A stretch of 64,000 bases of DNA, taken from Leptasterias polaris. Lineage: Eukaryota; Echinodermata; Asteroidea; Forcipulatida; Asteriidae. The stretch lies in contig JAZGTN010000189.1 in NCBI GenBank assembly GCA_037783415.1, positions 1,178,001 through 1,242,000 of the forward strand. Reading direction: 5' to 3'. The notes below the pieces were generated by a model, which was not told where the DNA came from, ran no database searches, and saw nothing but the letters and a program-made list of their open reading frames with translations. Both the position numbers and the translations under genes were made by a program. This document shows positions 53,818-63,788 of the stretch, in pieces (the stretch's first letter is position 1; each line of letters starts with the position of its first letter).

Positions 53818-56673
53818 CAGTGTTGTGACTACACTGGTCGGGGCTGGTCGGCACTAACCAGTTCTAAAAAAAAACGACCGGCTCTCAAGCAATGTTACGA
53901 CATTGCCGACCGGTACTTTTTGCTACTAAATAAGCTTAAATACTAAGGAATTCTTCTTACGTAACTGAAAACTATCAAAATTAAAAGTGTTGTTAAATCT
54001 TGGCCTTGACGATCGCGATTGATCAATTCTTGTTGGTGTCATTTTTATTTCAAGTTGACTGTTTGATGCAGCGATGTTTTCCCTTTTCATGCTAGCAGAA
54101 AAAAATATATTCTCACAGCATCTGTTTGCAGCCGCATCCTATGAGTAAAGCATTAGAAAAACCTAGGAGCCAGACGATAGTAGAACGTATAGCTCTACGT
54201 TATACATCAAGTCTGTGTCTAAATGGTTTATGTACATGTACATGTATTGTAGTGTATCACGTAGCCAGTTGAGACTTCCTCCTTTTGATGCATGTGATTT
54301 ATTTTTTATCTAACTCACCAAGTTGTGAGCACACACATGTCGTTCGTTCATGTGGCGATGCACACATCTCCGAGCAGTCCACAATCCAATCATTTTTTTA
54401 TAGTCTGGACCGCAACAACTAAACCGCGCACAACGCATTGGTTTCTACTGGGTGCTTAACTCCATTAGACTTGTTACAAGTCCATCGATTTTCAAAGGTT
54501 TCTGCGTACAGCGCTCGCATACCAAATGTATCGCGATCTTCTACTCCCCCATTTTCTCACCGGATTTACACGATTCACACGGGTCGACTTTTTTATTTTA
54601 AAAAAAGGGATTTCCGGCAAAAGCCGGAGGAATCACATCCCTGGATCATTCTATGTTTTCTTAATACTAACTTACCTTATTAAGTTTCAAGAATTTCAAA
54701 ATTTTACACAACTTCCATTTAATAAATAATAAATACTTTATTGGATTGAATTTGACACTCGTCTCATTTCACTTGTCAGCTCCAGATATATGAAGGATAT
54801 TTGGAATTTGTGAGGTATAAGCAGGCTGGGTATAAGAACTTGATATATGGCTCAACATGTGTACTTCTAATTTTAGCAAAATACATTGTTGTTAGTGTCT
54901 AGAACCCATAACATATGGCATATTATTCAAAATATGGACCATTTTACAACCTCAAATGTCATTTTTCAAAAAAATCATTTTGACCTTGTAAGATATTTTA
55001 AATAATGGTATACATATTTAAGTTTACCAAAATGTTCATGTAAGGATAGTTCAGTTAGTTTTCATCTTGCAGTGGTCATTTAAAAAAGTAGAGTCTCCAG
55101 CAGTGAAACATGTGGTTATTTTTATTTAGTTCAAAGATAGCACAAGTAAAGCACAAGGAACATTCATTCTTTTCTATGGTGAGGCCCAACTGATGTAGTT
55201 TCAAATAAAAATTAAAAAAACTCCAACAAAACACCACACACAGAAAATATAAGCCTGACAGAAGAGAGCATAACATTGACGGAAAAACTAAGCAAATATT
55301 GTCTGTTATTAATTTATTTCTGGCACAACACTACCGTAATTTCTCTGAAATATTTGCAACCTCTCATACCTAAAATCTATTTAAAAAAAAAAACTTTGTC
55401 AAGCTTCCATAATTTTTTTTAAGGCTTATCAACACGCAGTTTCGAACGTCATTTTTGACGGACTTTAATGACGTTCGAGAAAAAATGACGGAAATTGCAT
55501 GACGTTTAGAGAAAATTGACGGAATTTATTGCAAATGACGTTCGGGACTTTATTACCTTCGCGCAATCCACATCAAGCGTACTTGAACATAAACTAGCGT
55601 TCGGAAGGAAGTATTTCCGTTGTTAATCATCTCAGATACGTTTTGGTTTTTCATCTGGAGCTGTCCGATGGATTCTCGAACGTCGGTAAGTATGAGCGTG
55701 ATTTACTTTATGAGACGGATTTATTTTGAGCAAGTATTAACAGAAAACAGAAAACATGTGAGAGTCGACCTTACCCCTCTATGTTGACATCTTGCTAAAC
55801 TGCAAGAGGACAATAGAGGGGGTAAGTCTCATGTCAAGGGGTTAACTTACAGGCTGATCGTTAGGTTCTCCGACGTCACGTAAAAAAATTGACAGACGCT
55901 GAAAAAATGTCGGCGCTGCAAATTTGAAAAAGGGATTACTCAATTGTTGACCAGGTATCGTAGTAGTCATTGTTTCAAAATAATAATTATTTAAACGTGT
56001 TCTCATGACATATTTGTTTAGAATTTATTGAATGTTTGAAACTTTGGTTAATTGACATGTTTTTTATTGTTGAAATTTGTGACTGAAAAAAATGACGTTC
56101 GGGAATTTGCGATTAAAATAAAAATTTCTTTTCAATCAATTGTCGGATTTTTATTTTCTCTTGCTGTTAAAGTATTTGGCATCAGCCCCCACAACCTGAG
56201 CATGCAAAAGAAAATATGTACCTCAGCAAATATGAAAATTTGATCATTTAAATACCTCTACATCTATAGTGGTAGTGGAAGTCCGTCAAAAATGCTGACG
56301 TTCGAGACTCCAAACCTTTTACCTCGATTTAGTTGAAAGACATCTGTTGTCAATATTGTGTATGATAACATGTCAGGTACCTCGTAGTTAATTACACTAT
56401 ATAAAAATAAAAATTAGCTTTCACTTATGAAAATATCAGGGTCCAATTTTCAGGCTTGCAAATGGTGCATATTTTGAATAATATGCCATATGTACTTTTG
56501 GGTGTAAAATGTACAATTTTCTGAGAAGGGGGTGGTGCCCTCAGGGGGCGCCTCCCCCTTTGGACCCCTGATAAACGCCTCGCGCAAGCGCTCGGTACCA
56601 CGCTTCGCTCGCTCCTGGCTACACTCGTCTGTGAAAATTAACCGGTTATTAAAAACCTCTGGTCACAACACTG
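53818..56673. mobile_element. hAT-type non-autonomous DNA transposon, 2856 bp
   Basis: Terminal inverted repeats CAGTGTTGTGAC (53818) and GTCACAACACTG (ending 56673) are exact 12-mers. The CAGTG start and 8-bp duplication TTGTCTGC are hallmarks of the hAT superfamily. No hAT transposase (RNase-H-like or dimerisation domain) is encoded. The interior holds a second inverted-repeat element. Confidence 0.88.
54912..56492. mobile_element. Nested inverted-repeat element inside the hAT element
   Basis: Arms CATATGGCATATTATTCAAA with ATATGGACCATTT (54912) and their inverse (to 56492) match in about 31 of 32 core bases. No ORF. The interior is rich in TGACGTTCG-like words (see findings). It may be a nested insertion or an internal inverted repeat of the host element. 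Confidence 0.65.
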
Positions 56674-57250
56674 TTGTCTGCCCAGCCACTCCGTGGGTGT
56701 TGCAGCGCCTCCGGCCCCCATCACCCTGCACCTCTGAACACCTCCGACTTTGTACTTTGCGGTCTTCCGGAAGGGCCCTCCTTGCACCCAGGCTGGACTA
56801 CCCCAGCGGCCCTGGACCCAGGCAGACCCACGCTGGCTCTGCCCGCTCAGTCTTCCCGGGACCGGGGGTTTGTCTGCCCAGTCACTTCGTGGGTGTTGCA
56901 GTGCCTACGGCCCCCATCACCCTGAGCCTCCGAACGCCTCCGACTTTGTACTTTGCGGTCTTCTGGGAGGGCCCCTCATTGCGCGCACCCAGGCAGGACT
57001 ACCCCAGCGCGCGGCCCTGGACCCAGGCAGACCCACGCCAGGCTCTGCCCGCTCAGTCTTCCCGGGACCGGGGGTTTGTCTGCCCAGTCACTTCGTGGGT
57101 GTTGCAGTGCCTCTGGCCCCCATCACCCTGCGCCTCCGACTTTGTACTTTGCGGTCTTCTGGGAGGGCCCCTCCTTGCGCGCACCCAGTCAGGACTACCC
57201 CAGCGCGGCGGCTCTGGACCCAGGCAGACCCACGCCGGCTGTGCACGCTT
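56674..57250 (+). repeat. GC-rich tandem array (~195-207-bp unit), right part
   Basis: Three units beginning TCTGCCCAG(C/T)CACT(C/T)CGTGG at about 56677, 56872 and 57079. Long open frames here (for example 56532-57305, +) come from the repeat and its GC content; I do not call a gene. Confidence 0.9.
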
Positions 57251-57443
57251 GAACTTTATTTCTTGGCGTACACATGCAAAAGTAACCAAACTTCTTAAAC
57301 CATGATTGAAATGATTATGAAAACAATAAGTATAGAGTCTAAAAGGTTAATTGGAATTCTTGAAACTTTATCCCCCCCCCTCTCCTAGCCCCGCCCCTGA
57401 GCATTTCTCTGACCAGCTTCTTTTGTTTGTTTTTGCATTTCAG
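57251..57443. other. Intron end upstream of the first identified CEP162 exon
   Basis: C-rich tract (CCCCCCCCTCTCC near 57373) and T-rich polypyrimidine before the acceptor at 57443. Confidence 0.6.
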
Positions 57444-57618
57444 TCTTTTTCGGACGACTCGGTAGACTCGGACAGACTCAATAAGTATTTTGCCAAGACC
57501 AAGCAGGAGGAGCAGCAGAAGAAGAAAGAATCTCAACCATGGTGGATGCAAGACAATGAGGCTGATGAGGATGAAGACGCCTCCAAGAGGGAGAAGGCCA
57601 AGGGGGAAGTGTCGACAG
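57444..57618 (+). CDS. CEP162: CEP162 exon (SDDS...PWW motif)
   Basis: Acceptor TTTGCATTTCAG, donor GTTGGG at 57619; phase 0 in, phase 1 out. It encodes SFSDDSVDSDRLNKYFAKTK, a Q/E/K-rich helix-like stretch, QPWWMQDNE and an acidic DEDEDASKRE run. The tryptophan pair after a basic run is the recognisable N-terminal CEP162 feature. The open reading continues upstream of the acceptor, but that part is not conserved. Confidence 0.9.
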
Positions 57619-60600
57619 GTTGGGATTAGGACTTATTTAACTTATCTCAATGAAATTGCCAGGAATGTTGATTTCTCCTCTTGATTACTCACACATATGC
57701 ATTCAGGCATTCAACGTCTCAGTGGATCGGCAGATTTCCTCTTTTTCTTGTTTTGGGTGGGGTTTTTCCACAAATAATTGAGAAACGTTAAGTAAATAGT
57801 TGTGGCAAAGGCATTTTACCTCTTTAGGGGTTATTACAAGTTTCATGTTGACTTGTAAGCGTGCTATTGGTTAGCAGTAAGTGATTGATTTATGCGGGTG
57901 TAGTAAGCAACAATTTACTACACTAGTTGATATTAAGAAGTCCATGTTGTAGTACTAGTATTCGTACACCTATGATGGAATTTTAAATCTCTCTGGACCA
58001 CTTCAAGGCATAGTGTTAGCCAGAGGGGTGTCTGGGTGTCTTTTGGACACCCTGTTTTAAATTTGGACACCCTGTTTCATCTGTCATTTACATGTAAATG
58101 TATTGTAAGTGAACAATTTGGACACCCAGTTTTTAAATTTCCAGCAGATTTGGACACCCTTTTACCAAATCCTGGCTAAAACCTTGCTTCAAGGGTCACC
58201 AAGGCAATACCCAGGTGCATGAAGGCAATCGTCCCTGTTGGCTCTGTGAAGTACCAGCACCAAGGCAATACCCAGGGGAATGGAGGCGAATGCCCCTGTT
58301 GGCTCTGTGAAGTATCAGCACCAAGGCAATGCCCAGGGGCATGGAGTGATTGCCCCTATTCAAGGGGCACCAAGGTAGTACCCAGAGTCATTCAGGCAAT
58401 TGCCCCCATTGCCTCTGTGAAGTTCCATGCCTGAATGATAATGGTCCTCAAGACAATTGTTACAAATAGTTCCTCACTTTAGAAGCATTTTTTCTTTCTC
58501 CATTTGCCTCAGGGAAACCCTGCATAACCATTCAATCAAAATACATTCAAATATTTCTCAAACAGAAAACAAATGGCTGAAGCCCAAGAAGCAATCAACT
58601 CCACTCAAAGACAATGATGAAAAGGCGAACAAAGCTCAGAAAAGTTCTTCACATAAGGTGAGAATGTTCAGATTTTGTGTGAAGTAATAAACCACAAGGG
58701 AAACTGAGCTGTTTTCCCAGCCAGTCTCCCTTGTGGTTTATTACTTGATATTTGAAATAAAAAGCCCCATCCCCTGAAGGTGATTCCCTCTGCTGTCCCT
58801 TCCCAGGTTTTATTGTACACTTAAGCGTGATCCCTGGCTACACAGCAGCTACAGGTTGAATGGCTTCTGACTGGCACCCCCCGAACAAAGATAGACAAAA
58901 TAGGGAAACCGCCAACATAGGGCTAGATAGCTCAGTTGGTAGAGCGCCGGAACATTAACCCTTTCAATACCGCATTTTTTATAGGGGTCACGCTGCTGTG
59001 TACCGCATTTTTTCACACAAAAAGCAACGTGCAATGTTCAGCAGTGGTGTTCAATTTTTCCAATCTTTATTTTCTTTGTGAAGACATACTTTAGTGGAAA
59101 AACTTTGTACATACAATTTGTAGCTTATGAAATGACCTTTCATATGATGTCCAATTTATATTATCTTCATGTCCTTTGCCACCTCAGTCGGCACGAATGG
59201 GTTAAGGCCCGCCGAGCCCACGCCCAAGACCACAGCGTTGAAGTGCCTTGCAACGAAACATCACGAGTTTCATCCGAATATTCAATAGGTTCTTCTTCAG
59301 ATATTTCTGATTCCAATTCAGAGTTTCTACTGACAAATATTTCAACCAAAACCTCTGGGTAACGAACAGCTATGCTGGTGATTATTTGCCGGGAAAACGG
59401 AAGCGTGAAATCTGGACGTACTGTTGCATGCAATGTTGTTATTCTCAGAAAATCGTAATGGCGACCTCCTATACAACACACACCATTGTAAAGCATGGTA
59501 AACAAGCTACCAGTCCATATAAGGTTCAACAACAGAGGGCGCTAAATAAAATAAATACAGGCTCCCAAACATCGCGTTTTCCCCCCCCAAATACCGCGGC
59601 TTTTAACATCGAGTAAACTCGACAATGGTAAGAGAGCATTACACTGCGCGTGGTCGAGTAAACTCGACAATGGCATTGAAAGGGTTAATAAAGAGGTCGC
59701 TGGTTCAAGTCCTGCTCTAGTCAATTTTTCTTTGTTCAACCCAAAGTTTCACACAAGGGTAGGTAGAAAACTTAAACATAGGTACACGGGCCTCAAACTT
59801 TGTGTTCAAAAGGGCACAGCAATAATTGTCATGCTTTTTCTACAATTTGAAGGGCATCGCAGCAATTTCGTAAGTGTAAAAGGACACCACAGCATTTTTG
59901 TCAAATTTGTGAAGCATCATGGCAAAAACACACAAAAAATTAAAAAATTTAACAAGACGAGTGAAAAAATTAAGGTTGAAAATTTGTTTACACAACCACG
60001 GATGTGATCAAAAACAATGCGTCTTCACCACATCATTTTGACTTGCACAAACACCCCGCAAAAATTCCCAAAACAACAAAACAAAACACATTTAAGAAGA
60101 AACAAATCTTATGTTTTACAGTAAAATAATCTTTTTGTTGATCCAAAGCCTACAAGAGTTCAGTTTGTTTTTTCAACAGCCTATCACATCCCTGCAATTA
60201 GAATCGAGGAGTGAAGTTTGTCTGTAGATAATGCATACTGTCAAGCCAAGTAGGCCTCTCAAAGTCAAAGCACCTTAGACTATTCTTTGTTCTTCAATGG
60301 GCCCTAAGCATTCCTGAAGCCATCTGTACTCCTTAGGAGTATGCAGCACCATAGCCAAATGGGCGCACAGGTTTTTAATCATACACATTATTAATCTCTA
60401 CCCATATAAAAAACCATTCATCCATGGTCAGGATTACATGTAGCTGCAATTAGTGTAATGTTTGTTTTTGTATTGCTGATTTCTAAATACCAGGTCCAAG
60501 GCATCAACTCTGATATGACAAAGAAGAAGGTGGACATGAGTAAAGACAGTTTGGAAGACTGTAAGTTGATTCCTCGAAGTAATAGTTATCTCATTGATGG

Positions 60601-63600
60601 TTTCTGGGCTGGGAACTGATTGTTTCTGGACTGGGAACTGATGGTTTCTGGACTGGGAACTGATGGTTTCTGGACTAGGAACTGATGGTTTCTGGATTTG
60701 GAACTGATGGTTTCTGGACTAGGAATTGATGGTTTCTGGACTGGGAACTGATGGTTTCTGGACTGGGAACTGATGGTTTCTGGACTAGGAACTGATGGTT
60801 TCTGGACTGGGAACTGATGGTTTCTGGACTTGGAACTGATGGTTTCTGGACTAGGAACTGATGGTTTCTGGACTGGGAACTGATGGTTTCTGGACTGGGA
60901 ACTGATGGTTTTGTGGACTAGGAACTGATGGTTTCTGGACTAGAAACTGATGGTCCCTTGACTGGGAACCGATATGTTGTGACGAAGCAGTCTACTGAAC
61001 ATCGGACTCAAGTTCTGATGGTTGTATCATTGGAGTGTGAGTTCGATTCCCGGTCATGACGCTTGAGTCTTTGAGTAAAGGACTTAACTATAATTGCTTC
61101 TCTTCACCCAGGTGTATAAATGGGAACCTGAGAGGTCTGAAACAGTATTGTGTTGGATTAACCCTTTACTGGTAGTTTAAGCAGCTTGAGGTTGTATGCT
61201 CCCAGGGAGTTGAGAAAGTTTGGTCAATGGTCTGAAAGAACGCCTGATGAGCAGGGATGATAATGTTAAAAATAACAAGGCCCTTGGTTGTTATTTAACA
61301 AGCATAGCATTCACACGACTGGAATTTGCAATTTTTTTAACATTGATGTGATTGTAATCTAGGTCTCTTGTTAAAAATTGTCTGGTGTGAAATGGTCTTT
61401 ATTACTTCTACAAAGTCAATGAAAGGGGCTAACTAATGTACATGTGTGTAAGCTTGTTATTTTGTTGTGCCCCATCTTAATTAATCCAATGCCCACCCAT
61501 ACACCAGTGTCTAGACTGGCCTGTTTGGGACTTGACAAGTTTATGAAAAAAATGACCACCTAGTCTGTCCCCATAACTTTACTGTAAAATGCCCTTATGT
61601 TTCATCCTTAGATTATTCTTCACTGTTCTGTACTCTTAGACAGACACTTCTGGTTAGCCCAGTGCAACATCTTGCACACTGTGGCCGATCCAGTAGTTTT
61701 CTTCTTTGGATCTCCTTCTTTTATATCTTCAGCTCAGGATTATTAATAAAACATCCCATTTTTTTATACTGAAAAGAGAAGCATCTACATTTGAGTTTTT
61801 ATTCGTTATTGGCCAGTCTTTATATGTGTCACCCATTTTTACAATTTTTAATAGTTCTTCAGTGTATAAGGAAAAATCTCTTCATCAGTTTTCAATAACT
61901 GCACACTATTTGCTAAATATAATCTTTTGTTTTCATATTCTTTCATGTCCAGTGACCATTAGTGGTAAGCCTGAACACAGCATGCCAAGAGATCGTAGGT
62001 ATGTGCACATAATACTGGAAAACTGAATCCTGGAATTTAGGCTTGCAACGTTTTCAAATGATTTCCTCTTTTTTTGCATCTTGTTGAATGCCGTAGAAAA
62101 ACAAGAAACACTGAATGTCACCACTATAACTGTTGACCATGAGGAGAAGGTTTCTTATTTTCAGGATACTTAATGTTTATATCATCACACCCCGCTTGGG
62201 AGTATATGTTCAAATGGCAATTGTTTTAATTGAATTTCTGAAATGCTTTTCTTTCCACAGTGGGGTGATGCCCACCCAGGCAAGTTTTGAAGACACTTTA
62301 AGTTATACAGGTAAGAATGTTACAGTGCAAAGCGCGCCGTGTAAAAAATTAATTTAGGAAAAACAAGACTGCTCTTGACTGCTCTTGTTACACTTGTATA
62401 CATGTTCATGTGTGTTGTGTTGTCATTTAGCCTTCGAAAAAGACTCTGCTAGGGTCAAAACGTCAGGTCACTAACTAATTTTTGCATTAAGAAAAACAAC
62501 AAACTAAACAAATAAAAACCCCAAAAGCATCAGTTCTGTCAAACATTTAATCACCTTTCCAGTTCCCGTCAATACTTGAGGAGGGAGATGGGGGGGGGGG
62601 GGGGGGGGGGTTGAAAACGTGCCCTTGGATGTTCTGGCTGCTGGAACACTATTCGGGGGTACAGAATATGTTACATCTACACCTTGACAACTGAAGTTTC
62701 TCTATTTCAAGTCAATGAAAGTTCAGGTGTTTTTTTTCCTTAATGTTGAGAAGAGCGCACTTACAATTTTCATGGTTTTTCATTTTTGTGCAATGTATAT
62801 GTTGTGGTCCTAAATCAATTGTATGGGATTTGAGGCATTGCATGGTGAGGTATCAAGAACTCACTCCGCGGTAGTGTAGTTAATACATGTAATAACGAGA
62901 AGTCCCCTCGATCCACAAAGCGAAAGTAATAGTCCCGGCCAATTTCCTACCTCCCGCCCAGGTAGTAGTTAATAAGCAGGACAGTTCTTTTCAGAAATGA
63001 AAAGTCTCCCGAAATCTGAATTATCTACTCCGCGGCAGTAGAATAAATAGCAAGACAAGTTCTCAAAGAACAAAATCTACCTAGCAAGTAGATATACACA
63101 TGGTGTTACCGCAAACCAAATATACACTACGGTAAATCAATTACCTATCATTACAAAAACAAAACTCAAATCAACTGTCAAACAAAACTGTGATTTGAAT
63201 GAGCAATTTGCGAGTTACTTTTGGGTAACATCCAATACATTGACTTGCTTTATTGTCACCCGTGACCAGGGACACGTTGCCTTAGTAAGGGCGCTTTGGG
63301 CTATGAAAAGTTATGAAGTGAATTTTGTTGGAAAGATGTTTTAAAAGTAGAAGACAATTATTCACACAATTATCTCTCGACATTGTGGGGTTTTCGTTTT
63401 ACTTCATGAACTGACAAAGTCTGTAATTTTTTGGCGTCCAAAATTTGGTTCCACAAAATGTGAGGCAACAGTGAAACAAATTTCTGCTGAAAACACAGTA
63501 TACCATTATTGTACTTTTGTATTCAACAAAATTAATGCAAAGTTTCAAAATCTGTTCAGAAACGGGGACCTCAGATGGACTGACTCCGGCCTCCACTGGC

Positions 63601-63788
63601 CCTGGGATGGACACCCTGGAGGAACAGGCCGACAAGGAACGCTTCTTCAAGGACTTGGAGGCAAAGCGTGGTGGGATGGTGGACTATCGGAAGCTCATCA
63701 AGGAAGCCGATATGTCGAATACAATGGGCAGTATGCAATCAGCCAACATGTCACTGACAATGGGCAGTATGCCATCGGCATACATGGG
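57444..63788 (+). CDS. CEP162: CEP162 (centrosomal protein of 162 kDa), N-terminal part, gene continues beyond the window
   Basis: CEP162 is a coiled-coil protein of the distal centriole that binds axonemal microtubules and helps assemble the ciliary transition zone. Six exons join as 57444-57618, 58566-58657, 60494-60560, 61953-61998, 62261-62310 and 63560-63788, all with AG/GT borders and compatible phases, giving 219 codons plus two bases. Two family landmarks are clear: SFSDDSVDSD followed by QPWWMQDNE (residues 1-38), like SDDSFENSD...VPWWITEDD of human CEP162, and GMDTLEEQADKERFFKDLE followed by VDYRKLIKE (residues 159-192), like LDTLEEQEEKEQFFARLE...IDYSRLNKE. The segment between is low-complexity, lysine- and serine-rich and poorly conserved, as in the family. 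The first coding exon (expected to end in phase 0) was not found, and the coiled-coil region lies past 64000. No promoter is assigned. Confidence 0.9.
58016..58165 (+). repeat. Short degenerate repeat TTTGGACACCC
   Basis: Four to five copies of (T)TTGGACACCC(A/T)GTTTT(A/C) within CEP162 intron sequence. Confidence 0.7.
58185..58430 (+). repeat. ~62-bp tandem repeat, about 4 units
   Basis: Units share CACCAAGGCAATACCCAGG, GCCCCTGTTGGCTCTGTGAA and GTA(C/T)CAGCACC. One unit is shortened and the last is diverged (GTTCCATGCC). CEP162 intron. Confidence 0.85.
58566..58657 (+). CDS. CEP162: CEP162 exon (basic linker)
   Basis: Acceptor CAAACAG, donor GTGAGA at 58658; phase 1 to phase 0. It encodes ENKWLKPKKQSTPLKDNDEK, then ANKAQKSSSHK. 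There is no conserved domain. The call rests on phase match with both neighbours, good splice sites and lysine-rich composition like the equivalent CEP162 region. Confidence 0.82.
58682..58746 (+). repeat. Perfect 20-bp hairpin, 25-nt loop
   Basis: AAGTAATAAACCACAAGGGA at 58682-58701 pairs perfectly with 58727-58746. Both arms are copies of the end of the dispersed tRNA-containing repeat (compare 15742-15758), so the hairpin is a head-to-head repeat junction. It starts 25 bp after a CEP162 exon. Confidence 0.88.
58747..59760 (+). repeat. Dispersed tRNA-containing repeat, interrupted by a piggyBac-like element
   Basis: The left part (58747-58958) includes GGTTTTATTGTACACTTAAG, GATCCCTGGCTACACAGCAG and the 5' half of the tRNA-like block (from 58920, TAGCTCAGTTGG A box). 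The right part (59689-59760) resumes with AAGAGGTCGCTGG, the B box GGTTCAAGTCC and CTAGTC. Same family as 15600-16066, opposite orientation. Confidence 0.82.
58955..59688. mobile_element. piggyBac-like non-autonomous element with TTAA target
   Basis: TTAACCCTTTCAAT at the left and ATTGAAAGGGTTAA at the right are exact inverted ends including TTAA, the invariant piggyBac target. Two direct copies of TCGAGTAAACTCGACAATGG lie near the right end (about 59610 and 59652). A 121-codon minus frame (59532-59167) has an acidic run (SELESEISEEEPIEYSDE) reminiscent of piggyBac transposase N-termini, but no catalytic region is present. Length 734 bp. Confidence 0.85.
60296..60425 (-). repeat. Inverted fragment of the SINE-like repeat body
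   Basis: On the minus strand this reads GCCCATTTGGCTATGGTGCT, then GCATACTCCTAAGGAG, matching the 3' body of the copy at 35250-35490. Confidence 0.6.
60494..60560 (+). CDS. CEP162: CEP162 short exon (VQGINSDMTKKKVDMSKDSLED)
   Basis: Acceptor AATACCAG, donor GTAAGT at 60561; phase 0 to phase 1. It encodes 22 codons, VQGINSDMTKKKVDMSKDSL plus ED. The call rests on splice signals and phase. A 22-bp tandem array starts about 30 bp downstream in the intron. Confidence 0.78.
60593..60962 (+). repeat. 22-bp minisatellite, about 17 copies
   Basis: Unit TGATGGTTTCTGGACTGGGA plus AC, with T/G alternations (CTAGGA, CTTGGA) and one unit with an extra TG (GGTTTTGTGGACT). It begins about 30 bp after a CEP162 exon. 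Confidence 0.95.
60970..61285 (+). repeat. tRNA-derived SINE-like repeat
   Basis: TGTGACGAAGCAGTCTACTG start, B-box-like GAGTTCGATTCCC, then ATTGCTTCTCTTCACCCAGG, TGTATAAATGGGAACC and TTGTATGCTCCC shared with 16915-17165. Confidence 0.8.
61286..61952. other. CEP162 intron, nothing recognised
   Basis: AT-rich intron; the open frame ending in the next exon's acceptor region is not conserved. Confidence 0.55.
61953..61998 (+). CDS. CEP162: CEP162 short exon (SGKPEHSMPRD)
   Basis: Acceptor CATGTCCAG with a T-rich tract before it, donor GTATGT at 61999; phase 1 to phase 2. It encodes TISGKPEHSMPRDR. At 46 nt it is a micro-exon-sized piece supported only by splice sites and phase, so it is less certain than its neighbours. 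Confidence 0.66.
62261..62310 (+). CDS. CEP162: CEP162 short exon (PTQASFEDTLSYTG)
   Basis: Acceptor CTTTCCACAG, donor GTAAGA at 62311; phase 2 to phase 1. It encodes GVMPTQASFEDTLSYT. Splice sites are strong and the phase joins both neighbours. Serine/threonine-rich segments such as this precede the LDTLEEQ motif in CEP162 proteins. Confidence 0.78.
62311..62857. other. CEP162 intron with a G21 run
   Basis: The homopolymer G run is at 62590-62610. No other feature seen. Confidence 0.6.
62858..63117 (+). repeat. Dispersed repeat, copy 2 (AACTCACTCCGC family)
   Basis: Shares the ordered motif string of 2381-2636 (CTCACTCCGC, AAGTCCCCTCGATCC, CCTCCCGCCCAGGTAG, AATAAATAGCAAGACAAG). Better preserved than copy 1. 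Confidence 0.8.
63267..63480 (+). mobile_element. Partial copy of the TTAAAGG foldback family
   Basis: GGACACGTTGCCTTAGTAAG, GGGCTATGAAAAG, GAAAGATGTTTTAAAAGTAG and CCACAAAATGTGAGG match the left arm and centre of 18069-18457. The right arm is missing. Confidence 0.7.
63560..63788 (+). CDS. CEP162: CEP162 exon with the DTLEEQ...FF...DYRKL motif
   Basis: Acceptor TCTGTTCAG, donor GTGAGT at 63789; phase 1 to phase 2. It encodes ETGTSDGLTPASTGPGMDTL, EEQADKERFFKDLEAK, then VDYRKLIKEADM and a short internal duplication (TMGSMQSANM and TMGSMPSAYM). The GMDTLEEQ to DYRKL block is the best-conserved N-terminal CEP162 motif and makes the identification. Confidence 0.93.

Noticed and set aside
55669..55686. 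ATG GAT TCT CGA ACG TCG followed by GTAAGT as first coding exon of CEP162
   Set aside because: Phase would fit 57444, but it lies inside the nested repeat within the hAT element, overlaps the repeated CGAACGTC word and lacks the conserved N-terminal helix.
56532..57305. 257-codon ORF
   Set aside because: It follows the GC-rich tandem units; composition and periodicity explain the openness and there is no domain.
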